64,000 nt of DNA. It comes from Pseudeuparius sepicola (lineage: Eukaryota > Arthropoda > Insecta > Coleoptera > Anthribidae). The translations under genes were made by a program, and so were the position numbers. The notes below the pieces were generated by a model. It saw only the letters and a program-made list of their open reading frames with translations, had not been told where the DNA came from and did no database searches. The stretch covers positions 64,710,692 to 64,774,691 of the forward strand of contig OY987299.1 in NCBI GenBank assembly GCA_963920635.1, written 5' to 3'. Positions 1 through 12,020 of this stretch are shown here, piece by piece. Within the stretch, counting starts at the first letter, position 1. The number at the start of each line of letters is the position of its first letter.

Positions 1-147
1 TAAATTAAATTTTTCCTTAATATCTACTAACCCTAACTTAAAATTTTCCAACTCCCCTATCTTTGCATTGGTCGCTTCGACGGTTCTCCTAGCCAGTGGG
101 TCCTTCGTTAGGTTTGCGTGGAACGTCTTGACGTCAGCTGTAGCCAT
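1..147 (-). CDS. Gag-like N-terminus of the LTR retrotransposon, partial
   Basis: From the ATG at 147 the minus strand is open for 49 codons to the window edge. The peptide begins MATADVKTF and includes DPLARRTVEATNAKIGELE, a helical, charged sequence typical of the start of a retrotransposon Gag. Position supports this, since it is the first substantial ATG frame after the LTR and primer-binding site. No zinc knuckle or protease is reached. Family assignment is by context only. Confidence 0.35.
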   Translation of the reverse strand, partial: MATADVKTFHANLTKDPLARRTVEATNAKIGELENFKLGLVDIKEKFNL

Positions 148-225
148 ATCATTGTCCTAGTCCCGCGTTGCAGCCTAGCGGCATTGCGCCACGCTAAGGC
201 CGTTCCCTCGATGCAGGTCCCGGTG

Positions 226-459
226 TCACGGTATCTCCCTCCTGATTTTTCTTTCCAGAGATTTTTGCCATTGCTTCCATATGAACCAAAGTATAATTAC
301 TGAAGCCACTACCAGCACTGTAGCGCTCATTACTTCTCTTGTCGTCGTAGCCGAAGCAGTTGACGAAGTTTCGCCGTTGTTTCCTGTTTGGATAACTATT
401 TCCTCTTGTTTTGACTGTTTCGTTCCGATAATCTTCTCAGTGTTCTCAGTGGTTAGCAC
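226..459 (-). CDS. small leader ORF with one membrane segment, in the LTR element
   Basis: An open frame lies between the primer-binding site and the Gag-like frame. Its first in-frame ATG is internal (about base 330) and would give only about 34 residues. Those are dominated by a hydrophobic stretch (ATVLVVASVIILWFIW) followed by a basic tail. No family is recognised. It may simply be leader sequence that happens to be open, because retrotransposon leaders often are. A membrane segment ahead of gag would be unusual if the frame is really translated. Confidence 0.2.
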   Translation of the reverse strand: MLTTENTEKIIGTKQSKQEEIVIQTGNNGETSSTASATTTREVMSATVLVVASVIILWFIWKQWQKSLERKIRREIP

Positions 460-478
460 TAAGTTTGCAGGGTCGCCA

Positions 479-650
479 TGTGGTGGTTAGGAGTATTTGA
501 TGTTCTCTTCAATAAGGCACATGTTACCAGTTAGAGTGTCGGTTTATTAATCGATTAATTATACATTGGTATCGACGAGGAAAGGTGTGTGCTTGCGTCA
601 CGACCTAGATATCAGTCGTTGTCATAGCACAATAGTGCTGATGCACCACA
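479..650 (-). repeat. 5' LTR of the retrotransposon
   Basis: The 172-bp segment begins TGTGGTG and ends CACCACA on the minus strand, a perfect 7-bp terminal inverted repeat with the canonical TG...CA ends. It carries an AATAAA polyadenylation-type signal about 65-70 bp from its 3' end. The next base starts the TGGCGACC primer-binding-type sequence. The second LTR is outside the window, so the boundaries rest on these terminal signals only. Confidence 0.6.
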
Positions 651-2045
651 TTATCTTTTTGAAGATATTTTGAAAAAACTAAAATGATGCATTTTCGAAA
701 ATTCCCTGTAATTTCTGTATTTATGAAAATTTTTAAATTCTCTAAAAACTTTCTTAGGGCAGCTTTTTACGCCTAGCTTTCTAATAATATATCACACCTA
801 GTAAAAAAAGTTCGTTTATGGGTAAAAAAACAAAAATTACGATTTTGTGATAAATTTGGCAACGTTGCACAATAAAATAATAAAACTCAAGGAGCTCATA
901 GTGGATTTAATCTCTAAACTACAAATAATAAAAGAAAATGTCCTTATAATAGTTTCTCCTATGTGAAAATGTTTTGAAAGCATAGAAATAGGTAACCCTT
1001 TTTCAAATCTTAATGCAATTTAACATGGAATTAAATGTATAAACTGTAAAGATTAAATAATAACTGAAATAAAATTGTCTAAGCTAGTATTCAAAATGCC
1101 GCCCATTTGAGGACTTGTGTGCTTTCTGGGGAATACCTTTTTTTGGGTTGTCGTCTATCCGGATAATCTTCCAAATAATTGCGGCCCTATTCGATTTCTT
1201 TAATTTTTAATATAAGATACTAACATATCAAGCTTTTCTTCATTTGAGAAATTTTGAACCATTCTACACATTAGGCCCGAGTCGAAACCAAAACCACGTT
1301 TAAATGAAAAACATTCACATTTGTGACAGATTTAAACTTGACATTTATTTAAAATCCAAAGCCTACTGATATTATAGAAAAATGTATCACGTCAAATTAT
1401 CTACTGAATTTTTGTTTATTGTACATAAGAGTTAAATGATTTTTGGATCAAATTGGGTATTCTGAAAAATAATAATTAGTGTTTTATTGTGCGATGTTGC
1501 CAAATTTGCAACAAAATCGTAATTTTTGTTTTTTTACCAATATTAACCGTAACACAATTCATCGTGTTACCAGATAGGTACGTGGTAAAAAAATGTCGGA
1601 AATGTATGGAAGCAAATGGGCCCATAAATGAACTTTTTTTTACTAGGTGTGATACATCATTAGAAAGCTAAAAAAGAGGCTTTTCAAAACCGTAAAAATC
1701 CAATATGGCGCCCATATGAAAAAACAAAGTTGATGATGGTTCCAAAAAACCGAAACGTTGCAAATAAAATCTGACTACACAGGCGTTTTAGGCGTAAAAA
1801 GTTGCCCTAAGAAAGTTTTAATAGAATTTAAAAATTTTCATAAATAAATAAATTGCAGAGATTTTTCGAAAATGCATCATTTTAGTTTTTTCAAAATATC
1901 TTCAAAACCAAAAGAGATAAAGTGGCAAACTAAGTGGCATTAAATAACATACAGAATTATCTAAAACTTTCCCCATTTAACCGTTTCTCTATCTCTAACA
2001 GTTTCCGAGATGGCAATACATGCATCACTAATTTCGGACGCACCG
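651..2045. repeat. foldback element, left arm truncated
   Basis: Sequence 655-870 is repeated in inverted form at about 1480-1920. Paired landmarks include ATGATGCATTTTCGAAAA with its complement, and the segment around GGCAACGTTGCACAATAAAA. The right arm continues to about 2045 with CCCCATTTAACCGTTTCTCT, the complement of the GGTTAAATGGGG block seen in other foldbacks here. The matching outer left arm is absent because the LTR element starts there. The element sits inside a hAT transposase pseudogene, whose coding similarity stops at about 2045. Confidence 0.65.
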
Positions 2046-3190
2046 TATAGTACATCCGTCTGGGCAAATATTTGGTTGAAAATTTCCAAAAAATAATTGA
2101 ATTCAAAATCTTCTAATGTAAATAAATACATTCTAGCTATTAAAAGAGTCTCTCCGTCCCAATTTGCTTGACTTTCAAGCATATCATTAAACAGGTTTTT
2201 CAAATTAAGAGGTTCACGAAAAATTGCATTTACCGGTCTGGAATTATAGACCCATCGAGTTTGAACACACATGGTAATTTTTTTAGAGCAAAATCGGTTC
2301 TAGGAATTAGAACGTTTGCTAGTGTGGAAAAATATGCCCAAATTTTTTATTGTTCCAAAAAAGTGTTTGGTTTCCACGATTATCTCGCAGGACTTCGACA
2401 AAGCTAAATTCAAACTATGAGCGTTGCATCACACGTACATTGCGTCAGGACCAATTTCCCGCACTTTTTGCTGAACTCCATTTTTACTAGACGATAAAAC
2501 AGCGGCTCCTTCGTAGGTTTAAGCTATTAGTTTGTCAGTAGTCATTTAAAATATCCGTAATTACTTTGGTTAGGGCTTCTGAAGTTCGATCCGGACCTAC
2601 GTGGATAAATCCCTTAAGCCGATCAACTATGTCATTTGATTCTGTAAAATATCTCAAAATCACACAAAGTTTTTCTTTGCCGTGTCTCATCAATCATAAT
2701 AGCCACGAAGTCCGTTTGTTGCAATTCATGTCGCATTTTTCCTTAAGTACAAAGGCTATTGCAGATATTAAATCATTTTGTATTCGGTTAGAAAATCCAG
2801 AAAAGACATTTATCTTTTCATTTTCATTAGACACATGTACAACAAAACAACTTATTAGTACGTGTACAACCTGTAAGCCAATTATAATTTTCATAAAACT
2901 TAATTAAATTAAAATACCTATTACAGTTTTTCTTCTGTTGCACAATTTCAAGTGAAGGGGTAGGCCGCCCTGCCGCGATAATGGCATGTTTGTTTTCAAA
3001 CGTTCTGGAGCTAAACGGAACAGTTTTTAGCTGTTGTAAACAATTTTCACTGTCAGCACATTCACACTGCATTTTTATTTCCAAAGTTAAATGTTTCCAG
3101 TCTCCAACACTAATTACATTTAACGACAGATTATTTCTGGCAACGTTTTTTTGTAGAAAAAATGTGGCCAAATGTGGCCAACTAATAATT
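2046..3190 (-). pseudogene. degenerate hAT transposase (ZMYM1-like type)
   Basis: Read on the minus strand in several frames, this stretch keeps the landmarks of the hAT transposases often annotated as zinc finger MYM-type 1-like. These are a cysteine segment (NWLTGCTRTNKLFCCTC), a middle part with SSKNGVQQKVREIGP followed by a C-N-A-H-like stretch, and the late segment TRWVYNSRPVNAI...WDGET...LEDFEFNYFLEIFNQIF. Stops and frameshifts separate these blocks, and a foldback element cuts it after NQIFAQTDVLYGAS. No terminal inverted repeats were identified. It is a dead copy. The intact homology order shows a single original gene. Confidence 0.65.
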
Positions 3191-4137
3191 ATTAACAGAT
3201 CGTCTCCGCCTCCGCTCCGCTGGCAATACTAACCTAATAAATATCGATCGCCCGCGTCTCGCAGACGCCTAGTAACTACGAAACGAGAACAAAGTACTAC
3301 CCACATATTCCTGTATCGTTCTATCTCTTTTCACCACACGGCGCTAGCATCTGTGCCTTTAATTCCATACGCTTTTTATCGCTATAGGTGCTGCCTTCGC
3401 CTCTCTATATAGTTTTCATGTTATCGAAATTGTGCACCTTGCGAGGCACTCATATGGGCCACCTACATGGGGAATATCAAGTGCGCCTAAAAGCAAAGTT
3501 TACAGAATTATTTCATTCTGTAAACTTTGCTAAAAGCAAGATTGCATTATTTTGGAACCGTGGTAATGTTCTAATAATAATTACAGATGAAAAAGATTTA
3601 ATTGTGTTGTAATTTAATAGTAGATAGAATTTTCGCTAATTTTACCAATATTATTGCTAGGCTAGGCAATGCCTTTTTTTGTTTGCACTCCACTGCCTGC
3701 CAGTCACCCAAAGTGCATTGCACGCCATCTCAAAGGCGTGAAGGTGTGCAAAGGTCAATTTGAAGGCAAGCCACACTTCTAAACATTTGACCTTCTTCTT
3801 GTTCATCAGCTGACCTTACACTATCTCAACCTTATCATCAAGACCTTCACTGAGAACGGCAGTCTCCACTCCCTCCCAATGCAACCACTTACGCACCTAG
3901 CAACCAGACTAACAGGGCACCTTGAACATTTGAGTAATGCTTACGGATGAAACTTTTTTGAAAAAAATATTTAACGAAGGTTTTAGTTTGAAAGATTCAC
4001 AAAGGATTTTTGTCTCTCTTCATTGTATTCCTCTCTGTATCTTCAAAACCAAAGCTTTGACAGCATCAACAGTTACCTTGTTTTTGATATTGCCCAAAAA
4101 AGGGCCCTAAATAGTATCTATTAAAAATGGTACTTAC
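3191..4137. other. no gene seen; one strong hairpin
   Basis: Intron or intergenic sequence downstream of the last visible host exon. The only structure I can support is the 16-bp hairpin at 3493-3530. Short open frames here have no recognisable residues. Confidence 0.5.
3493..3530. repeat. perfect 16-bp hairpin
   Basis: GCAAAGTTTACAGAAT (3493-3508) is followed by a 6-base loop (TATTTC) and its exact complement (3515-3530). It is not part of a recognised longer element. Confidence 0.8.
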
Positions 4138-4271
4138 TCTCAAATGACACAAATAGTTCTGGCATATCATCAACTGAAACCATCGATCTGTAATCCAACT
4201 TTGGAGATGGTTCTTTTTTCTTTGTACTGCTTTCCATAGGCTGCCTTATAAATGTTCCAACAGAAGACCTC
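4138..4271 (-). CDS. host gene, exon 5 of those seen
   Basis: Exon read on the minus strand: an acceptor (TTTCATTTCCAG, ending at 4272) and a donor GTAAGT (4137-4132) bracket 134 bp. One base completes the preceding codon, 44 codons follow, and one base is left over. The peptide begins RSSVGTFIRQPME and ends VSVDDMPELFVSFE. The start phase fits the two bases left by the exon at 15316-15615, about 11 kb upstream. The other frames are broken by stops. The next exon would have to supply two bases; I did not find it between 1 and 4137. Family not recognised. Confidence 0.6.
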
Positions 4272-4629
4272 CTGGAAATGAAATGAGAGAAAGTTATTTC
4301 TACAAATATTTAAAAACACATTCACAAAGTAGCAAATACTCCTAGTTTGCACAGCCAGGTAAATACATTCATGGGATCGTGCATGTAGGGTAAGTGTAAT
4401 GTGAAACTAGACACTTTGTGATAGTATCGAACGAGAGTATTGTCGGCAAGACATGTCTTAAGTACAATATGCTTTTAATAGTAAATTTCTAATCCAGTAA
4501 AATGATATACTTGATTTTGAAATTTAGTACCTACTCAATATTTGAAATTTAGCACTCGATATTGGAATTAAAACGGTCATAAAACCACTCAAGGGTTTGA
4601 ATATAACTAGAGTATTAAGAAGAGATTAA

Positions 4630-5290
4630 ATGAATTTTGTAGGTTTCATGACAAAATATTATCAAGGAAACTTGTTCAGAACAAAAAACTTAGTAAATTT
4701 GCAAAATTTCAAAAGTCTAGGCCTACTTTGATTTTTTCACGTTTCTTTAACTTTTTTCAAAAAGTGCCCTTTCTGTAGCTTTCACATCAAAATCATGATG
4801 AGAAATTGCGTACCTGTGAAATATTTCAGAAGCCTAAGCCTACTTCAATTTTCAGGTTTTTTTAAAGAAAAAATTAAAAATTACAAAATTTTTCACACCT
4901 ACGGAATTTTTCATCATGAACAAATTTCCTTTATAACATTTTGATGTGAAAGCTACAGAAAGGGCACTTTTCTAAAAATAAAATGGAAAAAAGGTCAAAA
5001 ATACCTATTTGAAATTTTGCAAATTTACTCAGTTTTTCATTCTGAACAAGTTTCTTTTATACCATTTTGTCTTAAAACCTACAAAATGGGCACTTAACGG
5101 ATGTGGAAAATTACTTTTTTCAAAATTTCCAAGGCATACGTGATTTTTCCAAAGTAAAATTATGTGACAAATTAGTTTCAAACCAAGGACTGAACCCCAA
5201 AAGGTCAAATTTCAACTCTAAAATTTTTGGTCATTTACAAGAGTCTTCCAAAGATTCGGGGGGACACTGTATACAAAAAGAGTATTTAAC
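4630..5290. repeat. palindromic repeat family, copy 1
   Basis: The left half (AAGGAAACTTGTTC..., CTAGGCCTACTTTGATTTTT, GTAGCTTTCACATCAAAAT) recurs as its complement in the right half, forming an imperfect palindrome. The same family occurs at 44690-45400 in the same orientation, ending in CACTGTATACA in both. It is non-coding; open frames on both strands are shadows of the palindrome. Confidence 0.65.
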
Positions 5291-5294
5291 ATAA

Positions 5295-6588
5295 TTAGGC
5301 CAATGCAACTGAATATTTTTAGTTGTATACTATAGATAAAATTAAAAATTAATCAAATTAGTTGTTTGCAACAGTATTTTGCCTAGTTTGGTACACAACT
5401 TTGGAATTCGCATCTTAGTAGGCATAAAAAATTGAATTGTCAAGATTTGTTCCAACTCCATATTGTAGGACCGTTTTATAATGGTCCTGGGATTGTCAGG
5501 AATAGTTTTATGCACAGACACAAGCTTTGCTCTGTTCACGAACCATTCTGAGATTGACAATTGGTTGCAATGGTTTCAGTATTGTTTTTAACCTTTCCTT
5601 TTTGTTTTGTTGTTTTATTTAGTCAACTAACTTCACTTTTCGGTCGATCTACCTGTTTTTTTTATATTGGCATAACAAAAAACTTTAAATTGAAATAAGA
5701 ACCTCATAATTAAAACTAGAACTTTTTATCTCATATCCAAATAATTTTTAATTTTTCACTCTCGTTTGATAAAGATTTAATTCCAAGTCATCGTTGCTTG
5801 ACTCCCTTTCTGGGAGGTGATATTTTCTGATGAGAAAATGGTAATTTAATTACTTTTTCTCGGGAGAAAATAACTGAATTTGTCACTACTGTTATTACTG
5901 ATAATATTTAATAATTAAATATTTAATAACACAGACTACAAATTCAAAAAGAAAACAAACAAAATAAACCTCCCAATATGTCGTTCAGTTGAATTAAGTG
6001 AACTGCGCATGTTAGTTCAAATAGTTCTTACTTTTTGATGAGAACTGAAACTACCGTCCCCAAATGGTTCTAAGAACTATCAGAAAGTTTTGTAATGCAA
6101 AGAAAATCGTTTGAAAATGAGCACAATCAAGGTTGGAACACTTTTGGATATATGGGCATGAGTGGGACCCGGTTCTCACGAGGTTGAAACAAACCTAGTA
6201 TAATTTATTGATTTTTGGTTAGTGACAAAAATTAATCGAAAGGGGAATTTGGTAAGACAATTGTTTATCTGAAAGAATCTATTTTATTACATTTTTTATT
6301 ACATCTATTTGTCTTCAGGGCAATGCAATAACTAGATTCTCCCTCGGTGAGACAAACACACAGCTTTTAAATTAACTAGTCAAAGCGATGGTCTTTTTGG
6401 GACACCACCAAGCCTTAACATAATGATCATGGGTTCCTGTAAAGAGGGATAAGAGGTGCCCTCCCTGGAGCCCCACATTTTGCATATTTTATAGGATATA
6501 TTGCTAAGTAAGTTATTTCCATCAACATGAGACACATTGCCTTGACTTTGTCACAAAATGCAGCTAGGAATATTAAGAAATATAATTA
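5295..6588. other. no gene seen
   Basis: A 72-codon minus-strand frame (5342-5560) has ordinary amino-acid composition but no recognisable motif, and no splice signals tie it to a neighbour. I see no mobile-element ends. Confidence 0.4.
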
Positions 6589-6855
6589 CCTATTGAATTA
6601 TGTGGTCAAATTAAGTCAGAATCTCTGAGAGGAAAATAATACATTTGTCGGTGTATTGTTTGCATGAAAGGGTATATGGGTTTGTGCTTGCTTATGTGTG
6701 TGATAGTTTAGAGGGGGATCACATTGTACCTATTAAATTATGTGGTCAAATTAAGTCAGAATCTCTGAGAGAAAAATAATACATTTGTCGGTGTATTGTT
6801 TGCACAAAAGGGTATATGGGTTTGTGCTTGCTTATGTGTGTGATAGTTTAGAGGA
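6589..6855. repeat. tandem duplication, two units of about 130-140 bp
   Basis: The sequence from TACCTATTGAATTATGTGG to TGATAGTTTAGAGG occurs twice in a row (about 6589-6715 and 6728-6855) with very few differences, indicating a recent duplication. Confidence 0.85.
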
Positions 6856-6859
6856 GGGA

Positions 6860-7360
6860 GGACTGATGTGAGTTGGGTGGATGTGCGAGGGGTACTAAAT
6901 TCCAGCATTACTTTGGAGACACAAAAATATGTAATGTGGAAGTAGTGATTTCAAGAGCAGTTCTTTTTCACTGTAAAATGGCTGCTATAGTGCTTCAAAA
7001 CATAGGATCATATAAATAGAGAGGAGATAATCCAAAATCGCAACTTTCCTAGTTTCATTGAAATGGCGAAAAAATTATGCTTTATTGCCCCTTTTGAAAA
7101 CTAATTTGTAAGTCACTGCCTTTTTCCAAAAATTTACAATTTTCAAACAAAGCATTTATAAAATATTAGCATACATGTGGCCATTTTTGAGTAGGGAATT
7201 ATTAAAGACTTTAAGTGGCCATTGCAAGTTATAAAAATTAAATATTTATTATATGGTTGAGAGACTCACTTTCCCAAATTTAAACTTATAGAGAAATTTA
7301 AAGGTAAAGATTCACTGCTGTATTACTCAATTTACGTAAATGAAAATCATGGGTCTATAT
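6860..7360. other. no gene seen
   Basis: AT-rich sequence. The last part (TTTACGTAAATGAAAATCAT, about 7331-7350) recurs as its complement near 14957-14980, so it belongs to a dispersed repeat. Confidence 0.4.
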
Positions 7361-8200
7361 ACAGGGTGTCCCGAAATTAGCCTGCCATAATTTACCAGCG
7401 TGTTCTACGACCTAAAAAATGAAAAAAGTTCCTATAAGCATGACCTCAAAAATGCCCCCTAATGGGGCTATAGCCCCCGAAAGGGGCAGTTTCACAAACA
7501 GGTTTCTATAAATATTTCCAGAACGAACAAAGATAAAATTCTGAAATTTGGTATTTGATGTACCTGTGAGATTTGACATTTACCGAGGTAGCAATACTTA
7601 GACATTCTTAATCATAGGTGTCCCAAATGGGGGGTTCAGGAGTTAAATTACCCCAAACTTTTTTTGTGTAGTTTTTTCCAGATTTCTTGCGAAATTATCA
7701 AAGTTGAAGGTATTCTACGAAGAAAAGGTGCTTTTGTTGAACTTCGATAGCATGCATCGTTTTCGAGTAAACTCATTTTGAAATCTTTGCTCGTTCTGGA
7801 AATATTTAGAAAAAACTGTTTGCCAAAGTGTCCATTTCGGGAGCTATAGCCCTCTTAAGGGGCATTTTTGAGGCCATGTTTATAGGAACTTTTTCATTTT
7901 TTCGGGTCGCCGAACATGCTGGTAAAATATGGCAGGCTAATTTCTAATACGCATTTTTTGACCCTCTGCATAAAAAATTCAATACGATTTTACTCGAAAA
8001 TGGTGCACGCTATCAAAGTTCAACAAGAGCACCATTTTTTTCGTGGGATACCCTGAAATTTTATAATTTCGCAATAAATTTAGGGAAAAGCACACACACA
8101 AAATTTAGGGTATTTCTAACCCCTTAACCCCCCCCCCCTCTCATTTAGGACGCCTATAAGAATGTCTAACTATCGCCACCTCGGCAGGTGTCAAATCCCT
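7361..8200. repeat. foldback element, ACAGGGTGTCCCGAAATTAG type
   Basis: Begins ACAGGGTGTCCCGAAATTAGCC. The left arm (to about 7530, with GGGGCTATAGCCCCCGAAAGGGGC) is matched in inverted order at 7785-7955, ending GGCAGGCTAATTTC. A second inner pair (7690-7770 against 7985-8065, with CGATAGCATGCATCGTTTTCGAG) shows nested inverted structure. No coding content. Confidence 0.75.
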
Positions 8201-8224
8201 CGCCCTTTGGGATATTGGTAACTA

Positions 8225-10143
8225 CAAGAGATAGAGATTCAGTTAAATGGGGAAAGTTTTAGACAATTTTATGACCAATATGATGCCGCTGAGAAATCAA
8301 GGTTAACTGCAGTTGTTTTCGAATTATTTTCAAAAAACTGAATTTCCCCATTTTTGTTTTTGTTAAAAATGTTAAAAACCGATAGTTATGCAAAGACAGA
8401 GCTTTGACATTATTAAAGCACTTTCATCCGGACTTTTTAATGGTAATGTCAGTTTTTGAAAAACCTTTTCAATTTCGAGATATGACACGCAACTTTTGAT
8501 TTTCTTATAGGTGCCATTTTCGATTTGGAAAAAATTAAAATCTAAATTAAATTCTTTTTCCACTGATGTGTCACAATAATGATTTTTTTATTCAGTGTAA
8601 CACAAAAAAGTGGTTTTTTTTAACTAACATGACATGACAAGCCTGGCAAAACAAATACAACAAACTGTCAGTTCTTGTGTTCTTATGTAGCTCTCAGCTG
8701 TGTTCAGGGAAATGTGTAAAAATGTAGTTCACTTATAGCCTTGTTTATGGATACATCCAGTTTGCCAATGTCTGACACTGACATAATGATATGAAAGAAA
8801 TACAGTTGTGTCTTGGTAGGTTTTAATAGAATAAAATTAGTAGGCAGTGACTGGGCCACTTTAATTTTTAGCACCATCTGCTGCTTGTATCCAACATTGC
8901 TCTCGTATCTTTATGACTCTGTCACACATTGGTTAACTAGGTATTCGATAAACAAGGCTTACAGTGAAAAATCATGGTCTGCCTCAGAGTGTGTAGCGTC
9001 GAAGTGATGAAAACTTATATCACCACTTCTACCGAGTGGCCATTTCGTAACCACCACTAAATATACAACTTTGCAGAAATATTTACTTTATTTTCTACAA
9101 AAATAGTGGTAGTTATGTCAATTTCACCACTAGTAGTCACTACATAGTTTTATAACTTTTTAGTGGTGCTAAGGTGTTTGGAACGTCGTGGTTACTACCG
9201 AAAATTACCTTAGAGTTCTTATACTTTCAAAGTGGCGGCGACCAAAGTATCTTAAAACAATTAATAATTTTTGCTACTCAATGATTTTTACTTGGTGGAC
9301 GAATTCTTGAATAATAAAACCTTTGCCAAAATAAGTGTTTGTCACTGTGGATTTATTATTGTAAATTTTATTTCGAGACCGAGACATAGAAAATAACGAG
9401 GCAAGTAGCCAAGTTTCACATACATATGTGGCCTCATAGATTGCTGCCATCACGCACCCGCGTTTTCAGCACGTAAGCGCCACGTGGCTGGAAAGTGACA
9501 GTAAAAGTTGCAAAAACGTGGTGGTAACGTGGCAGTCACATTATAGAATGGTTCCTATAACGTGTCAGCCATTAGTGATAAACACTTTACAGTTTATAAA
9601 AATGCTACTTAGGGTATTCCTATTGTTTTGGATGTAACAGTACCTAATTGTACATATCCGATTTTTCACTATAAGTGAACGGTACTTTTACAAATTTCAC
9701 GAAACACACCTGAGAGCTACATAAGAAGACAACAACTGACAGTTTGTTGCTTTTGTTTTGACAGACTTTTCATGGCCTACTTAATGTTATACAAAAAAGG
9801 TTTTTAATAATTATTGTTACAACTAATAAAAATCATTAGAGTGATATAGATCATTGAAAAGATAATTTCATGTAGATAAATTTCAAACCCAAGATGGCGT
9901 CCATAAGAAAATCAAAGTTGTGTGATATCTCGAAAACGAAAACAGTTTTGAAAACTAACACTACTGTTAGAATGGCCAGATAAAAGTTTTTGTATAACCA
10001 TCGGTTTCAAAGATTTTTAACAAAACCGAAAAGGGGAAAATTTAGTTTTTTGGAAATAACTGGAAAACAATAGCAGTTAGCCTTAATTTCTCAGCGCCTT
10101 CAGATTGGCCATAAAATTGTCTAAAACTTTTCCCATTTAACCA
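8225..10143. repeat. foldback element, about 1.9 kb
   Basis: The left arm starts GGTTAAATGGGG-like (CAGTTAAATGGGGAAAGTTT, about 8230) and the right arm ends with the complement (AAAACTTTTCCCATTTAACC, about 10125-10143). Arms include the segment AACTGTCAGTTCTTGTGTTC (left, about 8665) against AACTGACAGTTTGTTGC (right, inverted, about 9730). The middle (8800-9600) is unique and GTGGTG-rich, with no convincing protein. Confidence 0.7.
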
Positions 10144-10150
10144 TCTAAAT

Positions 10151-11005
10151 GTAAATAGTATAAATTCATAAATATTTGTAAAATTATTTCAGTAGAAATT
10201 AAAAATTATTTGGCATGTTTGATTAGTTCACTATGTGTTTTTTTTTGTTTGCAAGAATATTTACAAAATTTTCATATAATCCTTAGTGATTGAAGGCATC
10301 TGCTATTTTAACCTATAACATTATTTCATTGTTTAATAATTGATATTTGTATAACCTATATTTATATTATCTGTTGATTACAACCTGTCTAGTATGCCAT
10401 ACAAACAAAACAAAACAACATAATAAACTAATCAAACATGCCAAATAATTTATAATTTCTATTGAAATATCTTTACAAATATTTATGAATTTTTTCTATA
10501 TTATATGTCACAGAAAATATATGCCACACAGACAGAAATCCCACACGAAATAATTATTTGGAACACAGAATACAAAGCTTGTTCTCAAAAGCGAGCTTCC
10601 CTGGCTTTCAGCAGTGACTATAGAAGAATTCTTCCATAGTTCTGCCTTCACCACCTTGGTACTTTCCTTGCTCAATACTAGACGGCAGTACGCTAGGAAA
10701 TGCGTCTGAAGGCGGCATTGCCTGACTGTGCAAACAGTCGGTAGTTTTAACGAACTATCAAAATATAGGAAAGATCTCTAATGAAATGAGCTTGCCTCTT
10801 TAGAATCCAAGGTTAACAGTGGCGCGTCATCGGACCCACAGAAGATATATGCTATGCGGACAGAAGTCGAAGTGCAAGACAATGTAATTAGTTGGTAGCC
10901 CGAAACGAAGCCGGCTTCCCCTGGCTTTCAGCAATAACTATAGAATTATTCTGTAGTTTTCCAGTTTTTGTATGTTTTTTTAATTGGGCCATAGTCTCTG
11001 GTTTC
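10151..11005. other. no gene; two diverged direct repeats
   Basis: Sequence around 10590-10640 (TTCCCTGGCTTTCAGCAGTGACTATAGAA) recurs at about 10912-10950, and a CACAGAA-ATATATGC block occurs at about 10511 and 10837. An inverted relative of the latter lies near 12290-12315. These are remains of a dispersed repeat. Confidence 0.45.
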
Positions 11006-11009
11006 ACCA

Positions 11010-12020
11010 CCCACCTCTCGAGACTTATTTTTATTATTGTTTTTGGAAAGGACATTCACTATTTTACAAATCCGAGGCTGACAAAAATTACAGTGCAAAA
11101 ACTACTTCTGCACCAAAAAATTATAACTACATTGTTTTTGGCTCGATTATCTGCGTGGGGAAAAACCACCCCTTCCCACCCCCGAAAGGTTGTTTTTGAT
11201 TTGGTTATTGTCGTTGTTTAAAAAGACAATCATTATATCTCTTATTTCATGAAGCGTAGTTGAAAACATTTGGGAAGCAAAAACTACCCCTTTCTACAAC
11301 CGAGACGTTGTTTTTGATTTGATTATTGTTTTGAAAAGGCATTTTTTACTAATATACCTTATTTCACGAATCTGTGGTTGAAAACATTTGCGGGGCAAAA
11401 ACTATCCCTTCCTACCCCCGAAAGGTTGTTTTTGATTTGCTTATTTCATGAATGCATGGTTGAAAACATTTTTGGGGCAAAAACTACTCCTTCCCACCCC
11501 CGAAAGGTTGTTTTTAAATTGTAATAATCATGTAATAATAATATAATAAAATAATAAGTAATAATATGTAATAATCACATCAAAAATAATCTCTCGTGGG
11601 GTGGGAATGAAAAGGGATAGTTTACGCCCGGCAATTTTTTCAACTGCGAATTCGTGAACCTGGAATCATGATGAACGTAGTTACTTGCTAAAATCGGCCA
11701 TGATACGACAATGAAGTTATCATTTCTTTTTCTTAAAGGTGTGCTGGGGGAATTTGTGCATCTATAATTATTAGGTGGGTCTTTGGTAAAAACGGTGGGA
11801 ATCGAACAATGAAAGGTATCATTTTTTGCTTAAAGGGGTAGGGGGCGTAGTTTTCGCTCAATAATTTTTTTAACCACAAATTCACGCATCTCAAATCACA
11901 TCATTGCTAAAATCAGCGAGGATCTGACAATGAAATTAGCATTTTTTTTCTTAAAGGGGTGCTGAGGTGGGTAGTTTTCACCCAACAAATGTTTTCAACT
12001 TCAAACTTCAAGCTTAATAT
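11010..12020. repeat. palindromic minisatellite element
   Basis: Four diverged units ending in CACCCCCGAAAGGTTGTTTTT (about 11195, 11315, 11435, 11515) form a left array. After an AT-rich spacer (about 11520-11590) three units run in inverted form (about 11600-12015), each with GGGGTAG-type and TTCAAC-type blocks. The whole is an inverted pair of tandem arrays. Open frames across it are artefacts. Confidence 0.65.

Larger units (their letters stand above)
1..650 (-). mobile_element. LTR retrotransposon, 5' end, running off the left edge
   Basis: Read on the minus strand, an LTR (479-650) is followed directly by a primer-binding-type sequence starting TGGCGACCCTGC (478 downward), a short leader frame and then a Gag-like frame that leaves the window at base 1. 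The order LTR, PBS, gag is that of an LTR retrotransposon entering from its 5' end. Only the 5' end is present, so superfamily (Gypsy or other) and integrity cannot be judged. It abuts the inner part of a foldback repeat whose outer left arm is missing here, so it probably inserted into that repeat. Confidence 0.6.

Noticed and set aside
2566..2907. 113-codon plus-strand frame
   Set aside because: The opposite strand carries recognisable hAT transposase blocks over the same bases.
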